Below, in pieces: positions 7,586 through 16,884 of a DNA stretch of 64,000 nucleotides. The stretch covers positions 372,001 to 436,000 of the forward strand of contig NZ_VTFU01000004.1 of assembly GCF_009192735.1 (NCBI RefSeq), read 5' to 3'. This stretch comes from Arthrobacter gandavensis. GTDB taxonomy: Bacteria; Actinomycetota; Actinomycetes; Actinomycetales; Micrococcaceae. Positions within the stretch are counted from its first letter, which is position 1. Each line of letters begins with the position of its first letter. The position numbers were made by a program, and so were the translations under genes. Below the pieces are notes generated by a model. It saw nothing but the letters and a program-made list of their open reading frames with translations, ran no database searches and had not been told where the DNA came from.

Positions 7586-10500
7586 CAGCGCATTCCTTCC
7601 GTCGCGCCGGATTCTCCGGAGGCGTTCACTTTGTCATTGCGCCCGGGCGGGCTGGATTCAAAGTCCCGGCTCTCGCCCGGTTTCGCTCCTGACTCCGAGC
7701 CGGTGGACTGTCGGGCCGCAACGGGCTCTTCTGTCCCCGACGGCTCCGCGGCGGTGGCAGTCTTACCGCCGGCCGCTGAACCGGCCGCAGGAGTTCCGGC
7801 AGCCGCCGCGCGCAGCGGACCCTGCCTGCCCGGCAGGCGGACGGCACCGGTGCGGCTGCGGGTCGGCACGGCCAGCAGCACGGTCATGGCAATCACCAGT
7901 ACCTGCAGAACTTCCACCCATGGTGCCCATACAGTGTCGTAGCTGATTTTGAGCTCCCCGCCTCCGGCCGGCAACTCGAAAGCCTGCGCCCATCCGTCTG
8001 TCGTCGCTGACAGCGGTGAGCCATTCAGGCTTGCACGCCACCCGGGATCCGAACGCTCGGAGAGAACCAGCAGCCGCCCTTCACCGCCGTCGGGAATGGC
8101 CGCTTCAACAGTGGTGCGCTGGGAGGGAACCACCACTTCCACGGCCCCGTCGGCCGCCACGATCCGTGCCCTGCCGGTATGCTCCTGCAGGTCTTCGGCA
8201 CCCTGTCCCCCGTGCTGCCCCACTACCCGCCACAGCCAGCCGGACCCGGTTTGTCCCACTGGCGTCATCCCGGGAACCGAGTCCATTTTGCCGGCCAGGA
8301 GTTCGGCCGAGGTGTCTGACTGCTGCAGGACAACGTAACCGACACCGAGGCGGGCGAGTTCGCCACGCGGATCCACGCCGGTGCCGGCCGTGATGATGGC
8401 GACGACGCGGCGCAGATCGGCGGCGGCATCGTCATCGCCTGCGAGTTCCTCGCCGTTGACCGGGCCGGTGATGGCACGGGCGGCGTAGACCGCTGACATG
8501 CTGTCCATGGTGGTGCCGCCGTTGCGCATCAGGGCTGCCGTGACGTCGTCGTTCGCGTCGGTGCGCAGCAGCAGGGTCCGGGTGCGCTCATCGCTGCCGC
8601 CCTTATCCGCTGCGGTGGCGGGAAGCGTACGCTCGGCCGCCGGCTCAACGAGGAACCGCGGGCCGGCAGCGTCCGTTGTTCCGCCGTCGGAACCGGTGGC
8701 CAGCGGGATGCTCCACAGTGCAAGGCTTGCCGCTGGGCCAAGGGCCAGGAGCACACCCAGCAGGACAGCAACCGGACGGGCCCGGCGTCCGGAACTGACC
8801 GTTCCGGTAGGTCCCCCGGCGCCGGCACGTCCCGTTTTGCCGCTGCCGCGGCGGGCCAGCATTGCGTCGGCGGTGAGCAGGGCAGCGCAAAGCTGGAGGA
8901 AGACGGCGGCTGAAACCAGCGGGCCGGGGAACGCCGTCACGAGCGCGTCTGGGGTGGCGCCTGTCGCAACAAAAGCCGAGAGCCAGCTCAGCAGAAGTGC
9001 CAGGATGCTCAGGATCCAGGTAAGCCGGGCCAAGGCTGTTCGCGGGCCGCCGAAGAGCGCGGCCATGGAAAGCACCACCACGGGAGCCCCGATAACCAGG
9101 GCCAGGATCAGTGTCCACGGTCCGGCGGGCAGGAACTCCGCCATTGGCAGCGGCGATGCCGGATTGAAGGCGGTGGGGAAACCCAGGAGCTGCTGCCAGA
9201 GCTGAGCCGGGTCAAAGGCCAGGGGAACCCCGGGATCGGCAGCCAGGGCCCGCGGGCGTCCGAGGGTGGCCAGCACCACGGGCAGCAGCAGGGCGGCCGA
9301 TGGCAGCAGCGACCACCACAGGGTGCGGGCGCGCCGGCGCAGCCGCAGGGACAGCAGCAATACTGCGGCAGCGGCCAGGACAAACAGCGTGGGTGCGGAA
9401 GCAGTGATGACAGCCAGCAGCAGACCGGCCGCAGCGGCGGCCGTCCAGCTGGGTACGCCGCCGGTGCCCGGGTACAGGACGCCTGCGGCAATGGCGGGCT
9501 GACGTTCCATCGAACGCGCCGCCCTTCCACCGGGGGCTCCGGCTCCCACGGCCCGCAGGACGGCCAGGAAGAACAGCGGCAGCAGGATGTGCGCCGTCAG
9601 CGCTCCGAGCCGGCCCTCACCCAGCGCCACCTGCAGCGCAGGCGCGGCACCCCAGAACATTGCGGCCCAAAAGCGCAGTCCGCGGTGCCGGGTCAAGGAA
9701 CCTGACGCAAACCAGGCGCTCAGTCCGGCCAGCGGCATGGCCGTGAGAACCAGGGCGACCACCGCGGTGTTGGTGTTGCCCAGCCCGGCGGCTCCCAGCA
9801 GCCACAGGACGTAATCAAACGGATCTCCGTGGCCGGGGTACCCGGACCCAAGCTCGATCCACCAGGACGAGGCATTGGACCAGATTTCGCCCAGCCGGCT
9901 GGAGAGCGGCAGCAGCGCTCCACCGGCCAGTGCCGGTGCACCGACAAACCGGTGCAGGGCAATCAGGGACGTGGCAAGGAGTAACAGGAACGCCGCGACG
10001 GCGCCGACCCCGACCCAGGCGCGCGAGGGGGTGGCCAGGGAGGCGAAATCGTCGTTCGAATCGCCGCTGGGCTCCAGGGACCCGGCAACGGTGCCGGATC
10101 CTGACAGCCCCGCGCCGTCCAGCGCGGTTCGGCCGTAGCCGGAGCCGGCAGCCTCGACGGGTTCGGACTCGAACAGGGACCGGCGGTGTTCACGCACTTC
10201 GCGGGGGCCGGTGCGGAGGGCATGAACGGCGCTGCGCGGACGGATCCGGGTGGCGGCAGCGGCACGGCGGGACCGGTACAGGTCCACCGGCCGGAGCACG
10301 CCGCCAATGCTCGCGGTGAGCGACGCCAGCGCGTATCCCGGGTCCTTGGCCAGCAATCCCAGGAAGAACCGGCCAAATCCGCCGAGGACGGCGCCGACCA
10401 TCAGGAAGGGCACCTGCCACAGGGGAGCATGTTTGAGCCGCAGGAAGATTTCGGCCCGGCGGAACGCTCGGGCGGAGGCAGCGGTGTTGGGCCGGCTGCC

Positions 10501-11271
10501 GGCGTGACGGACCTTGGCGGCCGGGACAACAACAACGCGGTGTCCGGCGAGCCGGTTGCGCCAGCACAGGTCGACGTCGTCGCCGGTGCCGGGCAGTGCC
10601 GGGTCAAATCCGCCCAGGGCCTCCCACACGTCACGGCGCACGAGCATGCCGGCGGAGTTCACGGCAAAGATGTCGCTGCGGGCGTCGTACTGGCCCTGGT
10701 CCAGCTCGTCGGCGTCAATGAGGGTTACGCGTTCGGCCCACCGGCTGATGGACACTCCGACGTCAACGAGCAGCCGTCCGTTCTCCCAATCGACCTGCTT
10801 GGTGCCGGCGATGGTCACTGAAGGTGCGCGCTCGACGGCGAGCAGCAGTTCCTCCAGCGCCTGGGGTGCGGGAGCCGAGTCATCATGGAGCAGCCACAGC
10901 CAGTCCACGGTGTCTTCTGAAGCGGCGGAGTCTTCTGAAAGCGCGGTGTCGTCTGATGCCGCGGAACCGTCCAGTCCGGCAAGGCCGGCCCGGACGGCGG
11001 CGCCAAACCCGGTTTTGGGCGGTGCGCTCACCACGGGACTGCCCGGAGGCAGGGTGCTCCCTAGAATCGCTGCGGAGTTGTCTGTGGAGCCGGCGTCGAC
11101 GCCAACACACAGGTCAGCCGGCCGGGTTTGTCCGGCCAGAGCGGTCAGTGTTTCGGGAAGGTACTGTGCGCCGTTGTGGGCAACAACAACGGCACAAACG
11201 CGAACGTGCGAAGGAATTAGACTGCCTGCTTCCGAAGCCGGCGGCGTTCGCGCTCCGAGAGGCCGCCCCAA
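7585..11271 (-). CDS. Giant family-2 glycosyltransferase with polytopic membrane domain
   Basis: The 1228-residue protein begins with a GT-A domain: VCAVVVAHNGAQYLPETL near residue 25, LLHDDSAP as the acidic metal-binding motif near 128, and GGFDPALPGTGDDVDLCWRN near 220. From about residue 280 it has many hydrophobic helices, and the C-terminal 350 residues contain a soluble beta-rich part and a last helix near 1110. It probably transfers sugars to an envelope glycan or protein; the acceptor is unknown. The only start before the conserved core is a TTG at 11271, which overlaps the 3' end of whiB by 55 bases. An acidic Ser/Glu/Asp/Ala insert lies just before the LLHDD motif. Confidence 0.88.
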   Translation of the reverse strand: MGRPLGARTPPASEAGSLIPSHVRVCAVVVAHNGAQYLPETLTALAGQTRPADLCVGVDAGSTDNSAAILGSTLPPGSPVVSAPPKTGFGAAVRAGLAGLDGSAASDDTALSEDSAASEDTVDWLWLLHDDSAPAPQALEELLLAVERAPSVTIAGTKQVDWENGRLLVDVGVSISRWAERVTLIDADELDQGQYDARSDIFAVNSAGMLVRRDVWEALGGFDPALPGTGDDVDLCWRNRLAGHRVVVVPAAKVRHAGSRPNTAASARAFRRAEIFLRLKHAPLWQVPFLMVGAVLGGFGRFFLGLLAKDPGYALASLTASIGGVLRPVDLYRSRRAAAATRIRPRSAVHALRTGPREVREHRRSLFESEPVEAAGSGYGRTALDGAGLSGSGTVAGSLEPSGDSNDDFASLATPSRAWVGVGAVAAFLLLLATSLIALHRFVGAPALAGGALLPLSSRLGEIWSNASSWWIELGSGYPGHGDPFDYVLWLLGAAGLGNTNTAVVALVLTAMPLAGLSAWFASGSLTRHRGLRFWAAMFWGAAPALQVALGEGRLGALTAHILLPLFFLAVLRAVGAGAPGGRAARSMERQPAIAAGVLYPGTGGVPSWTAAAAAGLLLAVITASAPTLFVLAAAAVLLLSLRLRRRARTLWWSLLPSAALLLPVVLATLGRPRALAADPGVPLAFDPAQLWQQLLGFPTAFNPASPLPMAEFLPAGPWTLILALVIGAPVVVLSMAALFGGPRTALARLTWILSILALLLSWLSAFVATGATPDALVTAFPGPLVSAAVFLQLCAALLTADAMLARRGSGKTGRAGAGGPTGTVSSGRRARPVAVLLGVLLALGPAASLALWSIPLATGSDGGTTDAAGPRFLVEPAAERTLPATAADKGGSDERTRTLLLRTDANDDVTAALMRNGGTTMDSMSAVYAARAITGPVNGEELAGDDDAAADLRRVVAIITAGTGVDPRGELARLGVGYVVLQQSDTSAELLAGKMDSVPGMTPVGQTGSGWLWRVVGQHGGQGAEDLQEHTGRARIVAADGAVEVVVPSQRTTVEAAIPDGGEGRLLVLSERSDPGWRASLNGSPLSATTDGWAQAFELPAGGGELKISYDTVWAPWVEVLQVLVIAMTVLLAVPTRSRTGAVRLPGRQGPLRAAAAGTPAAGSAAGGKTATAAEPSGTEEPVAARQSTGSESGAKPGESRDFESSPPGRNDKVNASGESGATEGMR

Positions 11272-11750
11272 ATGCCAAACCGCTCGTCATTTGCCAGGGC
11301 GTACTCCAAGCACTGGGACCGCACGTTGCAGGCGGCGCAGACCTTCTTGGCGTCGCGGGTGGAACCGCCCTTTTCCGGGAAGAAGGCTTCCGGGTCCGTC
11401 TGGGCGCACAGTGCGTCCGACTGCCAGCCCAGCTCGCCGTCGTCGTAGTCTTCGCTGAGCCCCGGCAGGCCGATCCACACCGGCCTCGTGTCCTTCTCCG
11501 CCGGGGCCGGAAACAGGGCGACGGGCGGATCCAGCAGCTCCTCTTCCCGGGTATCGGGAGCAAGGGCTTCGTGGGCGGCCAGGAACGCAGTGGCCTGGTC
11601 CTCCAGTCCAGCGGCGTCCCGGCGGTAGCGCTCCGCGGCGCCGGGGTCAGCCGGATCCACGTACCAGTCAACGGGCACGCCGCGGGAGCCGTAGCTGGCT
11701 GATGCCTGCGCGGCGATGGACCGATCGTGCGTGTATTCTGCCTGCCCCAT
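11217..11750 (-). CDS. whiB2: WhiB-family iron-sulfur transcriptional regulator (WhiB2/WhmD position)
   Basis: The 177-residue protein ends in a WhiB domain. Cysteines occur in DALCAQTDPEAFF, then VCAACNVRSQCLEYAL (CxxCxxxxxC), the beta-turn is GIWGGLSERERRRL, and a basic tail follows. The N-terminal 100 residues are acidic and variable. The start at 11750 has GGGAGGT six bases upstream; the open frame continues to 11852 but without a ribosome-binding site. WhiB2/WhmD proteins bind a 4Fe-4S cluster and control septation. The assignment to WhiB2 rests on the neighbourhood (DUF3499, metallopeptidase-like) and is an inference. A perfect 16-bp palindrome lies about 115 bases upstream. Confidence 0.88.
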   Translation of the reverse strand: MGQAEYTHDRSIAAQASASYGSRGVPVDWYVDPADPGAAERYRRDAAGLEDQATAFLAAHEALAPDTREEELLDPPVALFPAPAEKDTRPVWIGLPGLSEDYDDGELGWQSDALCAQTDPEAFFPEKGGSTRDAKKVCAACNVRSQCLEYALANDERFGIWGGLSERERRRLRKQAV

Positions 11751-11864
11751 GGAGGACCTCCCGGTGTTTTTGTCCCTGCAGCGGATCTCTGAGCCCTGCC
11801 AGGCACAATCAGCCTGCTTGGAATGCATCTTTGTGGTGGATTGCTGGAACAAATCCGATACCTA

Positions 11865-11880
11865 ATTACACGCGTGTAAT
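11865..11880. promoter_or_regulatory. Perfect 16-bp palindrome upstream of whiB
   Basis: ATTACACGCGTGTAAT is fully self-complementary. It lies between whiB (start 11750, minus) and the TIGR03089 gene (start 12073, plus). On the minus strand a TAGGTAT -10-like element overlaps its downstream edge, and a TTGACG lies about 13 bases upstream. The symmetry and location suggest an operator for whiB. The regulator is not identified. Confidence 0.5.
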
Positions 11881-12072
11881 ACGATGCCGTCAAGCTGTTT
11901 CGGCATCATATAGAGTCAAGACGTCAGATCCCGGGCACGCCACGCCCGGATTTGTGCCCCGGTTACCGGCGCGTCGCAGTTGCGCCGCGGGTTGGATTTT
12001 CCGCCGGATCATCCCCGCGGAGGTCCGGACGCCGGTGCCCGGCACGGCCCCTCAACAGAGAAGAGACCCGAG

Positions 12073-12798
12073 ATGTCCGCAGGGATTTCCGTTCCCACCA
12101 TACTGTCCACTCTGCGCACCCGGCAGGCAACCTCCCCCGCACTGATTTGGTACGGGCCGGGATCGGAGCGGATTGAGCTCTCGGGGAAGGTGTTGGATAA
12201 CTGGGTGGCGAAGACGTCGAACCTACTGGTGGACGAGCTGGACGCCGAGCCGGGCATCCGGCTCCGGCTCGATCTTCCCGCGCATTGGAAAACCCTGGTG
12301 TGGGCGCTGGCCGCGTGGCAGACCGGCTGCACGGTGCTGGTGGGTGATGCGCCGGAGGACGACTCGGCGGCCGCCGACGTCACAGTGACGGCGTCGCAGG
12401 ATGTGCTGGACGCCGCCGAAGGAACAGTGGTGGCGGTTGCCCCGGGCGCCCTGGAACTCCGCTGGGCGGGAAGCCTTCCCGCCGGAGCCGTGGATTACGC
12501 AGCCGAGGTGCGCAGTTATGCCGACACCTACATGGCCGGTGATGAGGCCGAAGACACGTACACCGCGCTGCACGTCACGGGCGGTCCGAGCCTGACCTAT
12601 GGGCAGCTGGCGGAAGCCGCCGGCAGTGGACGGCAGGAAACGCTGCTGGTGCCTGCCGCAGCCGAGCTGCCGGCGGTGCTGGAGGCATCCCTGCGCACCT
12701 GGGCCGCGGGAGGAACCGTGGTGCTTGCGGCGCCGGAAGTCGAAATAACCCCCCGGCTGCTCACCGCCGAAAAGATTACTGCCCGGATGGAGGAGTAG
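12073..12798 (+). CDS. TIGR03089 family protein
   Basis: This 241-residue actinobacterial protein resembles a degenerate N-terminal part of AMP-forming acyl-CoA synthetases, with LRTRQATSPALIWYGPGSERIEL at the start and ALAAWQTGCTVLVGD in the middle. It lacks the AMP-binding P-loop (TSGTTG-type) and the C-terminal domain of active synthetases. The ATG at 12073 was chosen because AGAGAAGAG lies upstream and the conserved region starts there. Its last 23 bases overlap the convergent GtrA gene. In other actinobacteria it also sits beside GtrA, purK and LCP genes. The role is unknown. Confidence 0.82.
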   Translation: MSAGISVPTILSTLRTRQATSPALIWYGPGSERIELSGKVLDNWVAKTSNLLVDELDAEPGIRLRLDLPAHWKTLVWALAAWQTGCTVLVGDAPEDDSAAADVTVTASQDVLDAAEGTVVAVAPGALELRWAGSLPAGAVDYAAEVRSYADTYMAGDEAEDTYTALHVTGGPSLTYGQLAEAAGSGRQETLLVPAAAELPAVLEASLRTWAAGGTVVLAAPEVEITPRLLTAEKITARMEE

Positions 12799-13333
12799 GG
12801 TCCGCTTCAAGGCTGGAGGTGTTGGCTGCGCCGGGCTTGCCGGCATCTTCGTCGAGGAGCTCATAGTCGTCCTCGAAGCCCGGCTCTTCGTCCAGCTCGT
12901 TGTTGAAGACCCAGAACCGGTAGGCAAAGAAGCGCAGGATGGTCGCCACGCCAATGCCGACAACTCCGGCGAAGCCGAGCCACTTGGCGTCGGTAATGCC
13001 CAGGGGGTACTGCGCAACCCAGGTGAACCCGCTCGAAATGATGATTCCCACGCCGTTGATGATGAAGAAGAGCACCACCTCGCGCGTGACGTTTGCCTGG
13101 CGGCGGCGGCGGAAGGTCCAGAAACGGTTGGCCAGCCAGGAGAAGATGGTCGCGGCAAGGGCGCTGATCACCCGGGCTTTGGTGGCGCTGCCTTCCAGCG
13201 GACCGTGATACAGGATCCACCACAGTCCGTTGTCCACGACGAAGGCGAAAGCCCCAACGGTGCCGAACTTTGCGACTTCCCGCCAAAACAGCGAAGCCAG
13301 CCCTCTAATGCGCGCAGACAGTGATGAAAACAT
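12776..13333 (-). CDS. GtrA family membrane protein
   Basis: The 185-residue protein has four predicted membrane helices across residues about 20-145 (KFGTVGAFAFVVDNGLWWIL, ISALAATIFSWLANRFW, VVLFFIINGVGIIISSG, GVVGIGVATILRFFAYRFW) and an acidic tail. The NRFWTFRRRR and YRFWVFN motifs are typical of GtrA/DPMS-type proteins, which are thought to move lipid-linked sugars across the membrane. The ATG at 13333 places the first helix correctly. It is divergent from purK and convergent with TIGR03089. Confidence 0.9.
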   Translation of the reverse strand: MFSSLSARIRGLASLFWREVAKFGTVGAFAFVVDNGLWWILYHGPLEGSATKARVISALAATIFSWLANRFWTFRRRRQANVTREVVLFFIINGVGIIISSGFTWVAQYPLGITDAKWLGFAGVVGIGVATILRFFAYRFWVFNNELDEEPGFEDDYELLDEDAGKPGAANTSSLEADPTPPSGQ

Positions 13334-13508
13334 GATCCTCCGAGGCCGTTGGTGCGCCGCCGGCCGGAATGCCGAAGCTGGACACATTAATCCGCCGCAC
13401 TCCTAAAAGCGGGCGGTAAGGGCACAATATTACCCCCGGTTGATGGGAGTTGTCTGAGGGTTCGGGCTGGAAGCGGGTCCGGAAAACAGGATTGCGGCCC
13501 CTTTTCGG

Positions 13509-13514
13509 TAACCT
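13509..13514 (+). promoter_or_regulatory. Candidate -10 element (TAACCT) of purK, leaderless start
   Basis: TAACCT ends 6 bases before the GTG at 13521, and there is no Shine-Dalgarno sequence in between. This matches the leaderless pattern at several other genes in the window. Confidence 0.4.
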
Positions 13515-13520
13515 AATATC

Positions 13521-14693
13521 GTGAGCTTACCTATAATTGGCGTCGTTGGCGGTGGCCAGCTGGCCCGGATGATGGCCCCCGCGGCAGTGGCACTTGGTTT
13601 CGAACTGCGTGTCCTGGCTGAAGGCCCTGATGTTTCGGCAGTGCCTGCTGTTGCCTCCGCCACCGTCGGGGACTACACCGACCTTGAAACCCTTGCCGCC
13701 TTTGCCGGCGGGGTGGACGTCCTGACCTTTGACCATGAACACGTCCCCGGACCGCACCTGCGGACCCTGACCGCGGCCGGGGTGAATGTGCAGCCTTCTC
13801 CCGATGCGCTGATCCACGCCCAGGACAAGCTCGTCATGCGGGCGGCGGTGGATCGGCTGGGCCTTCCCAATCCGCGCTGGGCCGCGGTGTCCGGAATCAC
13901 AGAATTGGTGGAGTTCGGCAAGTCGGCCGGCTGGCCGGTTGTCCTGAAGACCCCGCGCGGCGGTTATGACGGCAAAGGCGTGCGGATCATCAACGGCCCC
14001 GGGGAAGCGGCCGATGCGGCTGACTGGTTCACCGGAGAGCCCCTTCTGGTCGAAGAGAAGGTTCCGTTCACCCGCGAGCTGTCAGCCATGGTTGCCAGGA
14101 CACCCGGCGGCAGCGCTGTCCCCTGGCCCGTGGTCCACTCCATTCAAGTGGACGGCGTCTGCGACGAAGTGATCGCCCCGGCACAGGGACTGGACCCGGA
14201 GGTGGCCGCGGCTGCCCAGGATGCTGCCCTGACGCTGGCCGCGGAGCTCGGCGTCACCGGGGTCATGGCTGTGGAACTCTTTGAGACTCCCCGGCGGGGA
14301 CCCGGCTTCCTGATTAACGAGCTGGCCATGCGCCCGCACAACTCCGGGCACTGGACCATGGACGGCTCCGTCACTGGGCAGTTCGAGCAGCATCTTCGGG
14401 CCGTCCTGGACCTTCCGCTTGGTGCCACGGATGTCCTGGGCAGCGTTGTCGTCATGAAGAACTATCTGGGCGGTGCAAACACTGATCTCTTCAGCGGCTA
14501 TGCTCAGGCACTGGCTGCCGAGCCGGCGGCCAAAATTCACAACTACGGTAAATCCGTGCGGCCGGGCCGGAAAATCGGGCACGTCAATGTGGTGGGCCGC
14601 AGTGCTGCGGACCTTCCGGGTGCACGCCGGAGCGCCGAACACGCCGCTGCCATCCTCCGTGACGGCCGCGATTCCCAGAAGGAGAACTCATGA
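13521..14693 (+). CDS. purK: 5-(carboxyamino)imidazole ribonucleotide synthase
   Basis: The 390-residue ATP-grasp enzyme converts AIR, ATP and bicarbonate to N5-CAIR in purine synthesis. [17 protein letters not shown] opens the protein, [20 protein letters not shown] marks the ATP-grasp region, and [17 protein letters not shown] lies near residue 275. The GTG start has TAACCT six bases upstream and the third codon is the rare TTA. The 3' end overlaps purE by ATGA, so translation is coupled. Confidence 0.97.
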   Translation: MSLPIIGVVGGGQLARMMAPAAVALGFELRVLAEGPDVSAVPAVASATVGDYTDLETLAAFAGGVDVLTFDHEHVPGPHLRTLTAAGVNVQPSPDALIHAQDKLVMRAAVDRLGLPNPRWAAVSGITELVEFGKSAGWPVVLKTPRGGYDGKGVRIINGPGEAADAADWFTGEPLLVEEKVPFTRELSAMVARTPGGSAVPWPVVHSIQVDGVCDEVIAPAQGLDPEVAAAAQDAALTLAAELGVTGVMAVELFETPRRGPGFLINELAMRPHNSGHWTMDGSVTGQFEQHLRAVLDLPLGATDVLGSVVVMKNYLGGANTDLFSGYAQALAAEPAAKIHNYGKSVRPGRKIGHVNVVGRSAADLPGARRSAEHAAAILRDGRDSQKENS

Positions 14694-15211
14694 GCAGCCG
14701 CGAGACGCCATTGGTAGGACTAGTCATGGGTTCGGACTCTGATTGGCCCGTCATGGACGCTGCCGCGGCAGCCCTGGCCGAATTCAACATCCCCTACGAG
14801 GCCGACGTCGTCTCAGCCCACCGGATGCCCACCGAAATGATCGAGTACGGACAGCAGGCCCATCGCCGCGGGCTGCGGGTGATCATCGCCGGAGCCGGCG
14901 GAGCCGCCCACCTGCCGGGCATGCTGGCCGCAGTGACACCCCTCCCGGTGATCGGTGTTCCCGTGCCGCTGAAGTATCTTGACGGCATGGATTCCCTGCT
15001 CTCCATCGTGCAGATGCCCGCCGGCGTGCCCGTGGCCACCGTGTCCATTGGCGGCGCCCGCAATGCAGGCCTGCTGGCCGTGCGGATGCTGGCCGCGGGT
15101 ACCGATCCGCTGGCCGCAAAACTGCAGCAGCAGTTGATCGAGTTTGCCTCCGGGCTGCGCCAGACGGCGCTGGCCAAGGGCGCGAAACTGCGAACGTCCG
15201 TCAGCGACTAG
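14690..15211 (+). CDS. purE: N5-carboxyaminoimidazole ribonucleotide mutase
   Basis: The 173-residue class I PurE converts N5-CAIR to CAIR. The N-terminus reads [20 protein letters not shown], followed by [14 protein letters not shown] with the conserved active-site histidine, then [16 protein letters not shown] and [16 protein letters not shown]. Length and motifs are complete. It is the second gene of a purK-purE-LCP run. Confidence 0.97.
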   Translation: MSSRETPLVGLVMGSDSDWPVMDAAAAALAEFNIPYEADVVSAHRMPTEMIEYGQQAHRRGLRVIIAGAGGAAHLPGMLAAVTPLPVIGVPVPLKYLDGMDSLLSIVQMPAGVPVATVSIGGARNAGLLAVRMLAAGTDPLAAKLQQQLIEFASGLRQTALAKGAKLRTSVSD

Positions 15212-15219
15212 GACCGGGC

Positions 15220-16830
15220 ATGGACCACAGGACCGAATACAACGACGGCGGAATGCTCACTGATCCGGTGCGCAACCCCCAGTCGGCATCGCCGGCGGCC
15301 CGCACCAAGCGGGCTTTCATCCTGCTGCTGCTCACGCTGGTGCTGCCGGGGGCGGCGCAGGTGGTTGCCGGAAACCGGAAGCTTGGCCGCCGTGCACTGC
15401 AGGTGACCTTCACGGTGTGGGCCCTGGTCCTGGCCGCCCTGGTTGTTGCCTTCACCAACCGCATCCTGCTGGTGAATATTGTCACCAACGGCTGGACATC
15501 CTTCATCCTCATGGTGGCCCTGGTTGTCCTGGCCGCCGGCTGGGCCCTGTTGTTCCTGAACACGCTGCGCATTATCCGGCCGCCCCTGCTGGAACGGCGC
15601 ATGCGTCCGATCGTGGCCGGCATACTCACTGTCCTCATGGTCGGCACCAGCGGCGGACTCGCCTACGGCGCGTACCTGCTTAACGTCAGCCGCAGCGCGG
15701 TGGGCAGCATTTTCGCCTCCGGCCCGTCCTTTGACCCGGTGGACGGCCGATACAACTTCCTGCTGATGGGCGGTGACGCCGGCGAGGACCGCACCGGGCT
15801 GCGCCCGGACAGCATGTCCGTGATCAGCGTGGATGCCAAAACCGGCAAGTCCATTACCTTCAGCCTTCCCCGCAACTTCCAGAATGCGCCCTTCGCCGAG
15901 GATTCGCCGCTGCACTCCGTGTATCCGGACGGGTACAACTGCGGCGACGAATGCATCCTGAACAGCCTGTACCAGACCGTGGTCGAGAATTATCCCGACC
16001 TGTACCCGGAGTCCAATGATCCCGGGGCCGAAGCCATGATGGACGCGGCATCCGGCATCCTGGGCCTGGAGGTCCAGGCGTATGTGATCGTGGACATGGA
16101 AGGCTTCTCCACTCTGATCGATGCGATGGGCGGCATCACCATTAATGCCGGAGGCTGGGTGCCCATCACCGCCGGCGAGATACCGGGAACGAACCGGCAT
16201 TACCCGCCGGACGGCTGGATTGCCCCCGGCACCCAGAAAATGGATGGTTACACGGCGCTTTGGTACGCCCGTTCCCGTGAATTCGTCACCGACTATCACC
16301 GGATTGCCCGGCAGCAGTGTGTCCAGCAGGCCATGGTGGCCCAGCTGGATCCGGCGACCCTCCTCACCCGGTTCCAGGCCATAGCATCGGCCGGTGAACA
16401 GATCGTGCGGACGGACATCCCGCAGGACCAGCTGGGCAGCTTCCTCGACCTCGCGCTGAAGGCCAAGGGACAGCCGATGGACCGGTTGACCATCGGCCCG
16501 CCGGATTTCGGTACCGCAGCGGACAACTTCGTGACCTACCCCGACTTCACGCTGATCCACTCCCGGGTGTCGGAAATGATATCCGGCGAGGCATCCGAAG
16601 CCGCTGAAGCGCCGGCGGAGGCGCCTGCGGCTGAACAGCCGGCTCCTGCAGAGGGCGGCGACGCCGGCACCAGCACGGACATCGGCACTGAGGCCGGACC
16701 CGCGGAGCAGCCTGCGGAAGCTGAGCAGCCCGAAATCACCGAGGAGTACCTGCAGTACCTGGCCGAGATCCAGGACGACGCCACGCTGGGCGCACTGCTG
16801 AACAACAACGGCGAGTGCAGCCCCGGATAG
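15220..16830 (+). CDS. LytR-CpsA-Psr (LCP) family cell-wall glycopolymer ligase
   Basis: This 536-residue protein probably attaches secondary wall polymers from lipid carriers to peptidoglycan. Three to four hydrophobic helices span about residues 25-155. The extracellular LCP domain follows: NFLLMGGDAGEDRTGLRPDS, ISFSLPRN-type motif near 215, then ALWYARSREFVTDYHRIARQQ near 350 with the conserved arginines. The final 100 residues are rich in Ala, Glu and Pro and are probably disordered. It begins 8 bases after purE. The combination of purK, purE and LCP is frequent in Micrococcales. Confidence 0.92.
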   Translation: MDHRTEYNDGGMLTDPVRNPQSASPAARTKRAFILLLLTLVLPGAAQVVAGNRKLGRRALQVTFTVWALVLAALVVAFTNRILLVNIVTNGWTSFILMVALVVLAAGWALLFLNTLRIIRPPLLERRMRPIVAGILTVLMVGTSGGLAYGAYLLNVSRSAVGSIFASGPSFDPVDGRYNFLLMGGDAGEDRTGLRPDSMSVISVDAKTGKSITFSLPRNFQNAPFAEDSPLHSVYPDGYNCGDECILNSLYQTVVENYPDLYPESNDPGAEAMMDAASGILGLEVQAYVIVDMEGFSTLIDAMGGITINAGGWVPITAGEIPGTNRHYPPDGWIAPGTQKMDGYTALWYARSREFVTDYHRIARQQCVQQAMVAQLDPATLLTRFQAIASAGEQIVRTDIPQDQLGSFLDLALKAKGQPMDRLTIGPPDFGTAADNFVTYPDFTLIHSRVSEMISGEASEAAEAPAEAPAAEQPAPAEGGDAGTSTDIGTEAGPAEQPAEAEQPEITEEYLQYLAEIQDDATLGALLNNNGECSPG

Positions 16831-16884
16831 CCCCACGCTCCGGCGCCACCGCCGGTCCGAACCCTACGCCCTGAAAAGAGAGCC

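Noticed and set aside
15208-16836. A 542-codon minus-strand frame
   Set aside because: It mirrors the LCP gene and consists of Gly/His/Val-rich sequence typical of shadows.
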